From the NCBI GenBank assembly GCA_022486585.1, contig JAKVKI010000001.1, positions 62,001 through 126,000 of the forward strand: a stretch of 64,000 nucleotides of DNA. Direction: 5' to 3'. Under the pieces are notes generated by a model. That model searched no databases and was not told where the DNA came from. It saw only the letters and a program-made list of their open reading frames with translations. Numbering within the stretch: position 1 is the stretch's first letter; the number at the start of each line of letters is the position of its first letter. Below are positions 1-8,433 of this stretch, in pieces. The DNA comes from Megasphaera sp. GTDB taxonomy: Bacteria; Bacillota; Negativicutes; Veillonellales; Megasphaeraceae. Both the position numbers and the translations under genes were made by a program.

Positions 1-844
1 ACGCGCCGCCTACATTAGCCAGCGGGTGTCCTTTACGAATGAAGCTGGGATGGACATTAAGGGCAATGCCGTCCTTGTCCTGCCGGGCAATAGCCAGCAG
101 TTTAATGACATAGCCCATTTCACCAGCATGCTTAATATCTTCTTGTGTAATAGATTCGATTCCTTCTACAGAAACATCATTGAACGTCACTGCTGAATGG
201 AAGCCCAAGGTTGCTAATATAGCGATTTTACGAGCTGCATCATATCCACTGACATCATTGGTCGGATTTGCTTCAGCATACCCTTTTTCCTGAGCTTCTT
301 TTAAAGCAGCTTCATAAGACATGCCCAAGTCTGTCATGCTCGATAAGATATAGTTTGTCGTACCATTCATAATACCGATAATTTCTTCAATCCGATTGGC
401 ATTCAATGATGAATACATGGGACGTACAATAGGAATACCGCCGGCAACACTCGCTTCAAACTGCAGATCAACATGATGTTCCTGCGACATTTTCAGCAAC
501 GGAATGCCATAGTCAGCCATGAGATCCTTATTTGCACTAACAACGCTCTTCCCCCGTTTAAAGCATTGTTCAATGCAATCTTTGGAGAAGCTGGGGCTGC
601 CCATAACTTCAACGACGACATCAATATCATCATCATCAATAATATCTGCAAACTCTGTTGTCAACGCAATATTCGATGGTAAATCCATATGTTCATACTT
701 AGGAAGATCCCGAATAAGGATCTTTTTAATCGTGATCTTAGTATCCAGTTGTTCCTCAATAAGTGAACCATTCATCGCCAATAAATCAATGACCCCTTTG
801 CCAACGGTGCCACAGCCTAACAATGCAATCGAAACATTTTTCAT
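1..844 (-). CDS. hom: Homoserine dehydrogenase, N-terminal part (cut by window edge)
   Basis: Catalyses NAD(P)H-dependent reduction of aspartate semialdehyde to homoserine in threonine/methionine synthesis. About 281 codons are visible and the reading frame is open to base 1, so the C-terminus lies outside the window. A Rossmann motif GCGTVG sits at residues 10-15. The family signature NPTNDVSGYDAARK and the SANKDLM segment that holds the catalytic lysine are both present. The ATG at 844 follows a GGGGGCAGGGGC stretch that can serve as ribosome binding site. The ACT-domain gene lies 19 bases upstream, a common Firmicute pairing, which suggests co-transcription. Whether the C-terminal ACT domain found in many homologues is present cannot be seen. 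Confidence 0.95.
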   Translation of the reverse strand, partial: MKNVSIALLGCGTVGKGVIDLLAMNGSLIEEQLDTKITIKKILIRDLPKYEHMDLPSNIALTTEFADIIDDDDIDVVVEVMGSPSFSKDCIEQCFKRGKSVVSANKDLMADYGIPLLKMSQEHHVDLQFEASVAGGIPIVRPMYSSLNANRIEEIIGIMNGTTNYILSSMTDLGMSYEAALKEAQEKGYAEANPTNDVSGYDAARKIAILATLGFHSAVTFNDVSVEGIESITQEDIKHAGEMGYVIKLLAIARQDKDGIALNVHPSFIRKGHPLANVGGA

Positions 845-863
845 GCCCCTGCCCCCTTCTTAT

Positions 864-1313
864 TTACGCCTGGCCAATGATTTCTACTTTATTAACGCCA
901 GACAATTTTTCCAATTTTTTAATCAAATCATCTACAGGAATCGTGATTTCCTTGGTTTCTATAGATATACTGACATCAGCCATTCCTTGAAGAGGAATAC
1001 CTTGGTTGATCGTCAGGATACTACCGTTATTAGCGGCAATCGTGTTCAATACTTGCGATAATTCACCAGGTTTATCGAAAATCATAATGGATAACGTAAC
1101 AATTTTCCCCTGGGTCACATCATAAAAGGGAAATACGTAATCTTTATATTTATAATAGGCACTGCGACTTAAGTCCATCAACTGCACGGCTTCATTGATG
1201 GTTTTCGTTTGATGATGCTTGAGGATTTCTTTGACTTTAATTGTTTTTTTGATAGCTTCCGGCAAGATATCTTCCCGAACTAAATAGAACTTATAGGTGC
1301 TGTCATTTTTCAA
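864..1313 (-). CDS. ACT domain-containing protein (UPF0735/PheB-like)
   Basis: A 149-residue protein of the UPF0735 type, usually found beside hom. Residues about 1-70 contain a helix-turn-helix-like segment (TINEAVQLMDLSRSAYYKYK). Residues about 75-149 form an ACT domain with the typical DKPGELSQVL motif, which generally binds an amino acid. I infer a regulatory role in aspartate-family or aromatic amino acid metabolism; the ligand is unknown. I chose the TTG start at 1313 because AGGAGG lies seven bases upstream and the protein then begins just before the family's conserved FYLVRED segment. That TTG overlaps the upstream epimerase stop (TTGA), which suggests translational coupling. Confidence 0.85.
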   Translation of the reverse strand: MKNDSTYKFYLVREDILPEAIKKTIKVKEILKHHQTKTINEAVQLMDLSRSAYYKYKDYVFPFYDVTQGKIVTLSIMIFDKPGELSQVLNTIAANNGSILTINQGIPLQGMADVSISIETKEITIPVDDLIKKLEKLSGVNKVEIIGQA

Positions 1314-2239
1314 TGCAATTCCTCCTCTGCAAAATAATTGTATGTCGATAACAATCCTGGCATCAGTTTTGTTACCGGCCGCCATTTCAATTTTTCTACT
1401 GCTTTTCTATTATCTAATGCTGAACGATAAATATCACCGGATCTGGCCGCTTCATACCGAACAGCAACAGCTGCATTTGAAAAATAAAAAAGGATTTCCT
1501 TCAAGGCATTTACTGTCGTTTCGATTTTCGTACTGATATTGTAAATACCTGGTTCTACAGTTTGGGCCATTGCTGCAATATTTGCCCGCACGACATCTTT
1601 TACATAAACGAAATCCCGCGATTGATCTCCATCTCCATAAATCGTCAGCCCCTTGCCTTTAGCCAGCGCTTTTGAAAAGATATAGACAACACCGCCTTCG
1701 CCATGACTGCCCTGACGTTCACCATATACATTGGAATAACGCAAAATCGCATAGGATAATCCAAAGATATCATGGTATAGCTGTATGTAGCGTTCTGCTG
1801 TTACTTTTGTCAGGCCATAAAAAGATGCCGGTTTCAACGGTTCTTCTTCTTTAATAGGCACGTTAAGATTATCTCCATAAACTGCTGCCGATGATGAAAA
1901 GAGGATCTTTTCAACGCCATAGCGTCGACACCGTTCCAATATATTGAGCAATCCTATAATATTGAGATCCGCATCTTCCAGCGGATGTTCTATGGAATAG
2001 GGCACAAGCGTCTGTGCCGCTTCATGGAAAACAATTTGAAAATGCCCTTGGTCAAACACGGCATCCATCGCTGCTCCGTCACGTATATCTGCCTGGCAAA
2101 ACGTTGCTTCACCATTAACATAGTCGCGATTCCCTGTACTTAAATTATCAACAACTGTCACGTTATGCCCTTCTGCAACAAGGGTATCAGTCAGATGGGA
2201 TCCAATGAATCCAGCCCCGCCTGTCACTAATATATTCAA
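1310..2239 (-). CDS. NAD-dependent epimerase/dehydratase, UDP-glucose 4-epimerase (GalE) type
   Basis: Extended short-chain dehydrogenase/reductase of 309 residues. The N-terminal Rossmann motif [10 protein letters not shown] binds NAD, and the catalytic Ser plus Tyr-x-x-x-Lys are visible in SSSAAVYGD and SFYGLTK. Closest by eye to UDP-glucose/UDP-N-acetylglucosamine 4-epimerases, which would supply galactose-type sugars for LPS or exopolysaccharide; the exact substrate cannot be read from sequence. The TTG at 2239 is preferred because AGGAG lies eight bases upstream, whereas the in-frame GTG at 2248 abuts that site. It overlaps the ACT gene by four bases. Confidence 0.85.
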   Translation of the reverse strand: MNILVTGGAGFIGSHLTDTLVAEGHNVTVVDNLSTGNRDYVNGEATFCQADIRDGAAMDAVFDQGHFQIVFHEAAQTLVPYSIEHPLEDADLNIIGLLNILERCRRYGVEKILFSSSAAVYGDNLNVPIKEEEPLKPASFYGLTKVTAERYIQLYHDIFGLSYAILRYSNVYGERQGSHGEGGVVYIFSKALAKGKGLTIYGDGDQSRDFVYVKDVVRANIAAMAQTVEPGIYNISTKIETTVNALKEILFYFSNAAVAVRYEAARSGDIYRSALDNRKAVEKLKWRPVTKLMPGLLSTYNYFAEEELH

Positions 2240-2264
2240 ACCACTCACTCCTTGTAATGCTAGC

Positions 2265-3113
2265 TTACGGTAAATCGCCGTAATGTATCAATTCTATTCC
2301 ATGGTCTTGTAAATATTGCCGTATCGTTGTCGACAAAAGTGCATGGAACTCGTCTTCCCAATGATATCCCCATGAAAAAGATTGGGACAGCACGGCAGTG
2401 CTTCTGCCAGGATGCATCATGATTTCATGGATCCCGAATGGAAGTCTGCTAATAATATATTTCAAATTTTGCTCATTCATATTGCCGCCGTCAGCCATGC
2501 CCCAAAAATAATCGCTTGTCGTGAAATGGAGACGCCGTACATCCTTCATAGCCCGCTTCGATAAATAGGTCAAGCCATCGCGCCCGAAGGCTCTGACCGG
2601 ATTCGCCAGCAAGGCTTTGAACGTATAGTCTTCCCGGGGAATACGCAGGCGATGGATATGATATTTTTTCATGAGAGTCTGTACGATCGGCCAAATTTGA
2701 GGAAGCACATGAAGATGCTGATGGCTGTCTACATGTGTAATATTCAATCCTGTCGCCATGATTTTAGCCATTTGCGCATCCAGCTCCTGGTACACTTGTT
2801 CGTAGTTATATTTACCTGCAAAAATCCGCTTCATGACTTCAGCATAACTTTCCGGTACGACACCTTGCGCTGTTACCAGCGATGGCACAGCTGACTGCGG
2901 TAACACTGGACGCAGGCTGCCTACGAGACACAAATGAATGCCAATGCCCAGCTTCGGACATTGACGGGCCAGTTCAACTGCTTCATCGAAAGCCGGTCCC
3001 GTTGCCAAAAGAGAGGTACTCGTCAGTATCCCTTGCTGGCACGCCGTAATAATAGCATGATTTACCTCTGTATGGATACCGAAATCATCGGCATTAATGA
3101 TTAATCTGTTCAT
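2265..3113 (-). CDS. ChbG/YdjC/HpnK-family carbohydrate deacetylase
   Basis: A 282-residue polysaccharide deacetylase-like metal hydrolase. The family motifs are visible: NADDFG at residues 7-12 (catalytic Asp and a metal-binding Asp), GIGIHL at 56-61, and HVDSHQHLH at 127-135 (metal-binding histidines). Members remove N-acetyl groups from chitooligosaccharides or glycolipids. Here it sits between a GalE-like epimerase and rnhC. I see no chitobiose phosphotransferase genes, so a role in envelope glycan modification is as plausible as chitobiose use. Substrate not assigned. Confidence 0.85.
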   Translation of the reverse strand: MNRLIINADDFGIHTEVNHAIITACQQGILTSTSLLATGPAFDEAVELARQCPKLGIGIHLCLVGSLRPVLPQSAVPSLVTAQGVVPESYAEVMKRIFAGKYNYEQVYQELDAQMAKIMATGLNITHVDSHQHLHVLPQIWPIVQTLMKKYHIHRLRIPREDYTFKALLANPVRAFGRDGLTYLSKRAMKDVRRLHFTTSDYFWGMADGGNMNEQNLKYIISRLPFGIHEIMMHPGRSTAVLSQSFSWGYHWEDEFHALLSTTIRQYLQDHGIELIHYGDLP

Positions 3114-3116
3114 GTC

Positions 3117-4067
3117 CTAGCCCCGCAAAAAATCAAAATTTTTGAAATTCAATTTACCGACATGGTTCAATTGTTCCTCTCCATAACGACAACTAAAAGC
3201 ATGGATGGCCGTCTTAATGCCCAGCCATGCTCCCTTGGGAAAGGTCATATCGTACGTATGGGACAATTCTTCCATCGCTTGGACGAAGGCCTGGCGAGCC
3301 AGAATAGAAGCGGCTGCCACGGCAATATCCCGTTCTCCTTTGGTCACTTGAATAATTTGATGTGTCGAAATGAGATCCTTCAGTCCTGCCAGGACGTATT
3401 CGTCTTTACCGAACTTATCGACTATTATACACGGACAATCGTGCTTTGACAAGAGGACACGTATGTTTTGAGCGTGGACGCTGCCCAGCAAATGATTCAA
3501 ATTTTGATGGTTCATCTTCATAGTATCATATAATCGATTATACTCGCAAGGCATAATAACCCGGACAGTACAGCGGTCTTTCAACAAGGTCTTAATGGCT
3601 GATGCTAGTTTGGCAATCTTTTTATCATCTAGCATTTTGCTATCACAAACGCCTATTTGCCGCAACAACTGCTGTTCATCCGCTGTAATCGTACAAGCTG
3701 CTGCGCAGAGCGGCCCAAACACATCGCCTTTACCGGATTCATCACACCCCATCCATGTCGAAATCCCTTTAGGATGAAGATATTCTCCTCCAGTCGTTTC
3801 ACTACGGCTGTCCGGAGATGCTGGCGTTACAACGCCGGACCCGCCATTGGCTAACGCCGATACCTGTTTTTTCAAGGCTGTATCTTTTCCTTGAATAACA
3901 ATGGACAATCCTTTTTTACCATGATAAATATTGATAGTTACAGTATCTCCAGAAGTACAGACAAGCTGATATCCATAATTTATCTTCTTTTCTTTCAGAC
4001 AGCAGATGCCTGCATTAGCTAGTGCCGCTTTGACTGCGTTCACCTTATTCGTCAGAATGTTGTCCAT
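3117..4067 (-). CDS. rnhC: Ribonuclease HIII
   Basis: Cleaves the RNA strand of RNA-DNA hybrids, acting on R-loops and primers. The 316-residue protein has the N-terminal TBP-like substrate-binding domain (about residues 1-90) that separates RNase HIII from HII. The catalytic domain follows, with CDESGKGD at 108-115 supplying the Asp and Glu of the DEDE-type site. Length fits the family (about 300-320). The start overlaps the 3' end of the larC2-like gene by 23 bases. The ATG sits about ten bases after an AGAGG sequence. Only four bases separate its stop from the deacetylase start, so they are probably one transcript. Confidence 0.93.
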   Translation of the reverse strand: MDNILTNKVNAVKAALANAGICCLKEKKINYGYQLVCTSGDTVTINIYHGKKGLSIVIQGKDTALKKQVSALANGGSGVVTPASPDSRSETTGGEYLHPKGISTWMGCDESGKGDVFGPLCAAACTITADEQQLLRQIGVCDSKMLDDKKIAKLASAIKTLLKDRCTVRVIMPCEYNRLYDTMKMNHQNLNHLLGSVHAQNIRVLLSKHDCPCIIVDKFGKDEYVLAGLKDLISTHQIIQVTKGERDIAVAAASILARQAFVQAMEELSHTYDMTFPKGAWLGIKTAIHAFSCRYGEEQLNHVGKLNFKNFDFLRG

Positions 4068-4503
4068 ATCGTTTATAAGCCTCTTCCTTTGCCTGCCGTT
4101 GGAAATCTTTCAAGGGCCTGCCTGTACAGGCAGCAGCGGCCCGGCAATCATCATATTCAGCAGATATATTGATTATACGGTCTCCATACGAGCTGATTTT
4201 ACAGTGGATGCACTGTCCCATAATAGTAACTGTTTCTATATGGCGCTGACAGATAGTACGACTCACAGGAAAATACCGGACGCCAATACTTGTCGTTTCA
4301 TTGAAGATAATCGTCATACACGTTTCTAAAACTTCTTGCCGGCATAATACACAAAGCATAACTGCCATACGGCATTTTTTCATCATCATCGGCATAGCCC
4401 AGGCATCATTGACGCCTGCATCAAAGAGACGTTTAAAGACATATTCCATATTCTGTGGATTCATATCATCTATATTCGCTTCGATTTGCCACAATTGTTC
4501 CAT
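4045..4503 (-). CDS. larC2: LarC C-terminal-domain protein (LarC2-like), without a LarC1 partner
   Basis: LarC inserts nickel into the pincer nucleotide cofactor of lactate racemase in a CTP-dependent reaction. This 152-residue protein matches only the C-terminal (LarC2) half: it opens with the typical EANIDDMNPQ segment and has MMMKKCRMAV and TSIGVRY. The larC1 half of about 270 residues is absent here. The start at 4503 is chosen for GGAG five bases upstream; an in-frame ATG lies at 4524. Upstream in the same frame the codons read AVDTVGLGMGQNGEA, a glycine-rich stretch resembling the LarC region just before this domain. It follows larB closely. Function without LarC1 is uncertain. Confidence 0.75.
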   Translation of the reverse strand: MEQLWQIEANIDDMNPQNMEYVFKRLFDAGVNDAWAMPMMMKKCRMAVMLCVLCRQEVLETCMTIIFNETTSIGVRYFPVSRTICQRHIETVTIMGQCIHCKISSYGDRIINISAEYDDCRAAAACTGRPLKDFQRQAKEEAYKRYGQHSDE

Positions 4504-4541
4504 TGCTTCTCCATTCTGCCCCATACCAAGACCGACTGTAT

Positions 4542-5294
4542 CTACCGCATCCGATTGATCATATCGGCCAATCTGCCTGCGCCAAATCCATTATCAATAT
4601 TGACGACAGATACGCCGGCAGCACAGCTGTTCAACATAGCCAATAATGCCGACAGGCCGTGAAAATTAGCTCCATAGCCAATACTTGTCGGTACCGCAAC
4701 GACCGGCTTATCTACTAAACCACCGATAACACTGGCCAATGCTCCTTCCATTCCGGCAATGACAACACAGACATTGGCACTGCGGATATCATCAGCACAA
4801 GCCAGCAGCCGATGCAATCCAGCCACGCCGACATCATATATTCGTTGTACTTTATTTCCCATGATTTCTGCTGTCAAAGCTGCTTCTTCGGCAATGGGAA
4901 GGTCGCTCGTACCAGCTGTAATCACAGCAATAACACGATCTCCATTGACGATTGTCTTATCGTTATGCTGATACACTAACCGTGCCAATTCATCATATTG
5001 AACAGCAGGAAAGTCCTGACGGAGCAATTCATATATTTCACGATCAGCCCTGGTGCCAATAACATTATCATATCGGCTCATGAGACGGCTTAAAATTTGG
5101 ACAGACTGCGCGACTGTCTTACCAGCACAATACACTACTTCGGGAAAACCGCAACGTTTTTGACGCTGCAGATCAATGCGGGCAAACCCTAATTCCAGAA
5201 TCGTATCATCTTGTTTCTGAATTTGTGCTGCTGCATCGGATCGGGATATGGTTCCATTCTTATATTGTTCTAACACTTTTTCAATATCATTCAT
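4542..5294 (-). CDS. larB: Nickel pincer cofactor biosynthesis protein LarB
   Basis: LarB carboxylates and hydrolyses nicotinic acid adenine dinucleotide, the first step of nickel pincer nucleotide synthesis. The 250-residue protein shows the PurE-like C-terminal domain with VITAGTSDLPIAEEA, GVAGLHRL and VPTSIGYGA, and ends in the family-typical NIDNGFGAG segment. Length is normal (about 245-255). The ATG at 5294 is preceded by AGAGGGGC. larC2 follows at once, but larA, larE and larC1 are not in the window. The cofactor is used by LarA-family racemases and epimerases, so its final enzyme may be encoded elsewhere. Confidence 0.93.
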   Translation of the reverse strand: MNDIEKVLEQYKNGTISRSDAAAQIQKQDDTILELGFARIDLQRQKRCGFPEVVYCAGKTVAQSVQILSRLMSRYDNVIGTRADREIYELLRQDFPAVQYDELARLVYQHNDKTIVNGDRVIAVITAGTSDLPIAEEAALTAEIMGNKVQRIYDVGVAGLHRLLACADDIRSANVCVVIAGMEGALASVIGGLVDKPVVAVPTSIGYGANFHGLSALLAMLNSCAAGVSVVNIDNGFGAGRLADMINRMR

Positions 5295-5319
5295 ATACTG
5301 CCCCTCTGCTTCTTTGGTT

Positions 5320-6138
5320 TTACAAGCACTCTTTGAATCCGTTTCCTTCCCACGCTTTATACACGACGAGCCCGACAGACATAGAAAGATTGAGTGACTC
5401 CGTATTACGGCGCATAGGAATGGTCAAAACACCGTCGCACCCCGTAAGGAATCTGTGACTCAATCCATTGCCTTCGTTGCCAAAAGCCAGTACGACAGGT
5501 ACGCTGTAATCTGCTTTATCATATGATACGGTCCCCTGCGGCGCTGTACCATATACCCGCCTGCCTTGGGAGGCACAAAAAATCTTCAGCTCTTCTTCTG
5601 TTACGTCTTGAACGACAGGAACCTTGAAAATAGCTCCCATAGCGCTGCGAATCGTTTTATCATTATACACATCGACACTGCCGTCACTGAGGAAAACAGC
5701 ACCAACATTCGCTGCAGCTGCTGTTCGCACAATCGTTCCCAAATTTCCCGGATCCTGTATGTCCTGCAAATAAACAACGGCCCGATTGGCTGCAATCGTC
5801 GGTAAGGTAGAGAATGTATAGGCAAAAAAGGGCAGCATAGCTGCAATCCCTTGTGGAGATTTTGTATCTTTCAGTTTATCGTAAACACTATCTGTAACAG
5901 CAAAAAATGACCATCCCAACGCTGTTCCCTGGTCATATAATTTTTGAAAACCTTCGTTATCCCTGCCCTTGGGCGATGCAAAACAGATGGCATCTTGAAT
6001 ACCATTATGGGCAGCATCACTGACGACGCGCATTCCTTCAACAAAAACACGCTGATTCGCCAGACGCCCTTTCTTCTGTTTCAGGGAACACGCTAACTTC
6101 ACCCACTGGTTATCACGAGACGTAATGGTATTTATCAT
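5320..6138 (-). CDS. TrmH/SpoU-family RNA 2'-O-methyltransferase
   Basis: A 272-residue SPOUT-class methyltransferase. The N-terminal substrate-binding domain (about residues 1-105) starts with ITSRDNQWVKLACSL. The C-terminal trefoil-knot domain carries the three usual motifs: QDIQDPGNLGTIVRTA, LAFGNEGNGLS and IPMRRNTESLNLSMS. It probably methylates a ribose in rRNA or tRNA; the target cannot be told from sequence, so RlmB or TrmH is not assigned. The ATG at 6138 is preferred over one at 6165 because AAAGGAG lies just upstream. A terminator at 6153-6188 separates it from the gene upstream. Confidence 0.9.
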   Translation of the reverse strand: MINTITSRDNQWVKLACSLKQKKGRLANQRVFVEGMRVVSDAAHNGIQDAICFASPKGRDNEGFQKLYDQGTALGWSFFAVTDSVYDKLKDTKSPQGIAAMLPFFAYTFSTLPTIAANRAVVYLQDIQDPGNLGTIVRTAAAANVGAVFLSDGSVDVYNDKTIRSAMGAIFKVPVVQDVTEEELKIFCASQGRRVYGTAPQGTVSYDKADYSVPVVLAFGNEGNGLSHRFLTGCDGVLTIPMRRNTESLNLSMSVGLVVYKAWEGNGFKECL

Positions 6139-6152
6139 TATTTCTCCTTTAA

Positions 6153-6188
6153 CTAAAAAGTGCAATACCCGTCGGGATATTGCACTTA
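6153..6188 (-). terminator. Rho-independent terminator
   Basis: On the minus strand an AAGTGCAATA/TATTGCACTT stem is followed by TTTTTAG. It lies directly downstream of the coiled-coil gene stop at 6203 and ends that transcript before the methyltransferase gene. Confidence 0.85.
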
Positions 6189-6202
6189 TCCGGTTGTTTC
6201 CT

Positions 6203-6670
6203 TTATTGTTTATTTCCTTCTTGATGATTCGATTGAAGAAGGCTGTCTCGATTCTGTTTGATACTGGACAAGGTCTTATCCAATGTCGTTTCTACATATT
6301 TCAAAACATCACCAGCATAGGTAATCGAGCTATTCTTCAATTCTTCTGAAGATTGGTTGGCATTCAAAATAATTTGGTTAGCATGTTCCTGTGCCTGCCG
6401 CACCAATTCGCTTTCTTCTGTCAACTTGGCAATATAATCTTTCGCCTGGGCTACCATGCTGTCTGCATGATGCTGAGCATCAGACAGAATCTTATCTTTT
6501 TCAGCCAGAATTTTTTTCGACTGTTCCAATTCTGCCGGCATCGATTCTTTCAAATCGTCAATGATCTGGAGAATTTCTTCTTCTTCAATCATTTTCTTAT
6601 TTGTAAAAGGCATCTTCGATGCATTCATTACTAAACTTTCCAAATCTTCCAATAATTTATCTGAATTCAT
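6203..6670 (-). CDS. Coiled-coil protein resembling ATP synthase subunit B/DivIVA
   Basis: A 155-residue, highly charged, helical protein of uncertain function. The central part (about residues 50-135) is rich in Glu, Lys, Gln and Ala with heptad-like spacing and resembles peripheral-stalk proteins. It has no transmembrane segment or signal peptide. Comparable proteins sit next to coaD in other Firmicutes. Here it follows coaD by 11 bases and is likely co-transcribed with rsmD and coaD. The ATG at 6670 is preferred over an in-frame GTG nine bases upstream, because AGGGG is then correctly spaced. A structural or division-related role is only a guess. Confidence 0.75.
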   Translation of the reverse strand: MNSDKLLEDLESLVMNASKMPFTNKKMIEEEEILQIIDDLKESMPAELEQSKKILAEKDKILSDAQHHADSMVAQAKDYIAKLTEESELVRQAQEHANQIILNANQSSEELKNSSITYAGDVLKYVETTLDKTLSSIKQNRDSLLQSNHQEGNKQ

Positions 6671-6681
6671 GTACTCCACCC

Positions 6682-7173
6682 CTATGCCTTGTATTTGTCT
6701 TGGAATTTTTCTTTTAATCGCTGTTCTACATAGTCAGGCACTAACTCATCTAACTTACCGCCAAAACAAGCTAGTTCACGAATGCCCGTGGAACTAATAT
6801 ACGAATACCGGGTACTTGTCATGATGAATACTGTTTCGATTCGTGGTTCTACTTTTTTCATGAGCAAAGCCCGTTGAAATTCGTATTCGAAATCACTGAG
6901 GGCCCGCAGACCTCGGATAATGATAGTAGCCCCATGTTCTATAGCATATTGATTCAACAGGCCGTTAAAACTGACTACTTCAATGTTTGGGATATGACTT
7001 GTCGTTTGGCGCAACATTTCTTCCCGTTCTTCCATCGTAAATAAATGTTTCTTCGTCGGATTTTCAAATACGGCAATAATCAGTTTATCTACTAATTTAC
7101 TGCCTCGTTCAAATATATCAATGTGTCCGTTCGTAACAGGATCAAAACTGCCAGGACAGATTCCGATTCGCAC
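6682..7173 (-). CDS. coaD: Phosphopantetheine adenylyltransferase
   Basis: Transfers AMP from ATP to 4'-phosphopantetheine, the penultimate step of coenzyme A synthesis. The 163-residue protein has the nucleotidyltransferase motif GSFDPVTNGHID near the N-terminus and the C-terminal YSYISSTGIRE motif. The GTG at 7173 is the start: GGAG lies nine bases upstream and the protein then opens with the family's RIGICPGSFDP. Upstream in-frame starts would run into rsmD. The gene starts four bases before the rsmD stop, suggesting translational coupling. Confidence 0.95.
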   Translation of the reverse strand: MRIGICPGSFDPVTNGHIDIFERGSKLVDKLIIAVFENPTKKHLFTMEEREEMLRQTTSHIPNIEVVSFNGLLNQYAIEHGATIIIRGLRALSDFEYEFQRALLMKKVEPRIETVFIMTSTRYSYISSTGIRELACFGGKLDELVPDYVEQRLKEKFQDKYKA

Positions 7174-7177
7174 GTGT

Positions 7178-7732
7178 TCATTCTCCTTCCTTGCGACAAC
7201 GGATAATGGAAATCCGCGTGTCCTTTCCATAGGATTTTTCTCTGATGATCTCATACAATGGACTGTCCGGTATTTCTTCAGTGTGACTGTGTTCCATTAG
7301 GATTAACCCATCAGGAGCCAGTAACCCGTATTGACATATTAAAACAATTGTATTATTCACCAAATTTTGATTATACGGTGGGTCAGCAAATATAAAACGG
7401 AAACTTCGGCCTTTCAGCCGTGCCAATGCCCTTTTGAATTCCATACACAAGATTTCGGTTTTATTGTCAAAACCGCACAACGCAATATTCTGTTGCAATA
7501 AGGATTGTGTATAGTTGTCAATGAAAACACCATTAGCGGCTCCCCGGCTCAGCGCTTCTAATCCCAGCGCCCCTGTGCCGGCAAATATATCCAATACAGA
7601 TGCTCCTTCAAGACCGCTGAAAGCCAGTACATTGAACAAGCTTTCCCTTGTACTATCCAATGTAGGCCTGGTCAGCCTTCCTTTAGGCGATTTCAATACT
7701 CTTCCTTTGGCACTGCCGGATATAATTCTCAC
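7178..7732 (-). CDS. rsmD: 16S rRNA (guanine(966)-N(2))-methyltransferase RsmD
   Basis: S-adenosylmethionine-dependent methyltransferase acting on 16S rRNA. The 184-residue protein opens with RIISGSAKGRVLKSP, typical of RsmD. It carries the SAM-binding motif VLDIFAGTGALGLEALSRGA and the catalytic DPPY. The GTG at 7732 is chosen by homology and because an AGGTGA sequence precedes it; an in-frame ATG at 7765 is possible. rsmD followed by coaD is a very common Firmicute order. Confidence 0.93.
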   Translation of the reverse strand: MRIISGSAKGRVLKSPKGRLTRPTLDSTRESLFNVLAFSGLEGASVLDIFAGTGALGLEALSRGAANGVFIDNYTQSLLQQNIALCGFDNKTEILCMEFKRALARLKGRSFRFIFADPPYNQNLVNNTIVLICQYGLLAPDGLILMEHSHTEEIPDSPLYEIIREKSYGKDTRISIIRCRKEGE

Positions 7733-7815
7733 ATTATCACCTACTCGTACATAATTATTATACACGTTTTTTAGTACATATCAAATAGGAATAGTCAGAT
7801 TTGCTTGCCCTACGG

Positions 7816-8433
7816 CTATTTTTTTTGAATTCTTTCAACTTTCAATTCTTTTCCTTGCATGAGGCGAATAATATTATCTTTATGCCGCACAATGACCAGG
7901 ATCGCAGCAAACAATCCAAAAATAGTTACCGGCCAGGGTTCACTGAAAAAGTACATCGTCACCGGCACTAATGCTGCCGCTACAATGGATCCTAACGAAA
8001 CAATCCGCGTAATTCCTACGATAACACACCAGACGATAAAGACGATGAGCGTTTCCCATGGCGCCAAAAACATAATGACACCAAGTCCGGTAGCAACACC
8101 TTTACCACCTTTGAATTTTAAGAAAAGGGAACACGAATGACCTACAATAGCAAGGAGACCGCCGAAGATCATGAAATAAACCTGATATTCCGGCATGATG
8201 GCCGCTCCTGCAAGCTGGCCCATATAAACGCCTAAAAGCCCTTTGCCAATATCGAGCAGCAATACGGCTAAGCCGCCGACAGCACCAAAAACACGATATG
8301 CATTCGTAGCCCCAGTGTTGTGGCTGCCATACTGTCGCAAATCTGTATGATATATCCCTTTGCCAATAACTAAGCCACTTGGAAATGACCCGGCTATATA
8401 AGCAATGCATAAGCATATAATCCCTGTCATCAT
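7816..8433 (-). CDS. plsY: Glycerol-3-phosphate acyltransferase PlsY
   Basis: Membrane enzyme that transfers the acyl group from acyl-phosphate to glycerol-3-phosphate, starting phospholipid synthesis. The 205-residue protein has about five hydrophobic segments. The conserved cytoplasmic motifs are GSFPSGLVIGK (near residue 15), GSHNTGATNAYR (about 37-48) and KGGKGVATGLG (about 108-118). The start overlaps the der stop by four bases (ATGA), so the two genes are translationally coupled. Confidence 0.95.
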   Translation of the reverse strand: MMTGIICLCIAYIAGSFPSGLVIGKGIYHTDLRQYGSHNTGATNAYRVFGAVGGLAVLLLDIGKGLLGVYMGQLAGAAIMPEYQVYFMIFGGLLAIVGHSCSLFLKFKGGKGVATGLGVIMFLAPWETLIVFIVWCVIVGITRIVSLGSIVAAALVPVTMYFFSEPWPVTIFGLFAAILVIVRHKDNIIRLMQGKELKVERIQKK

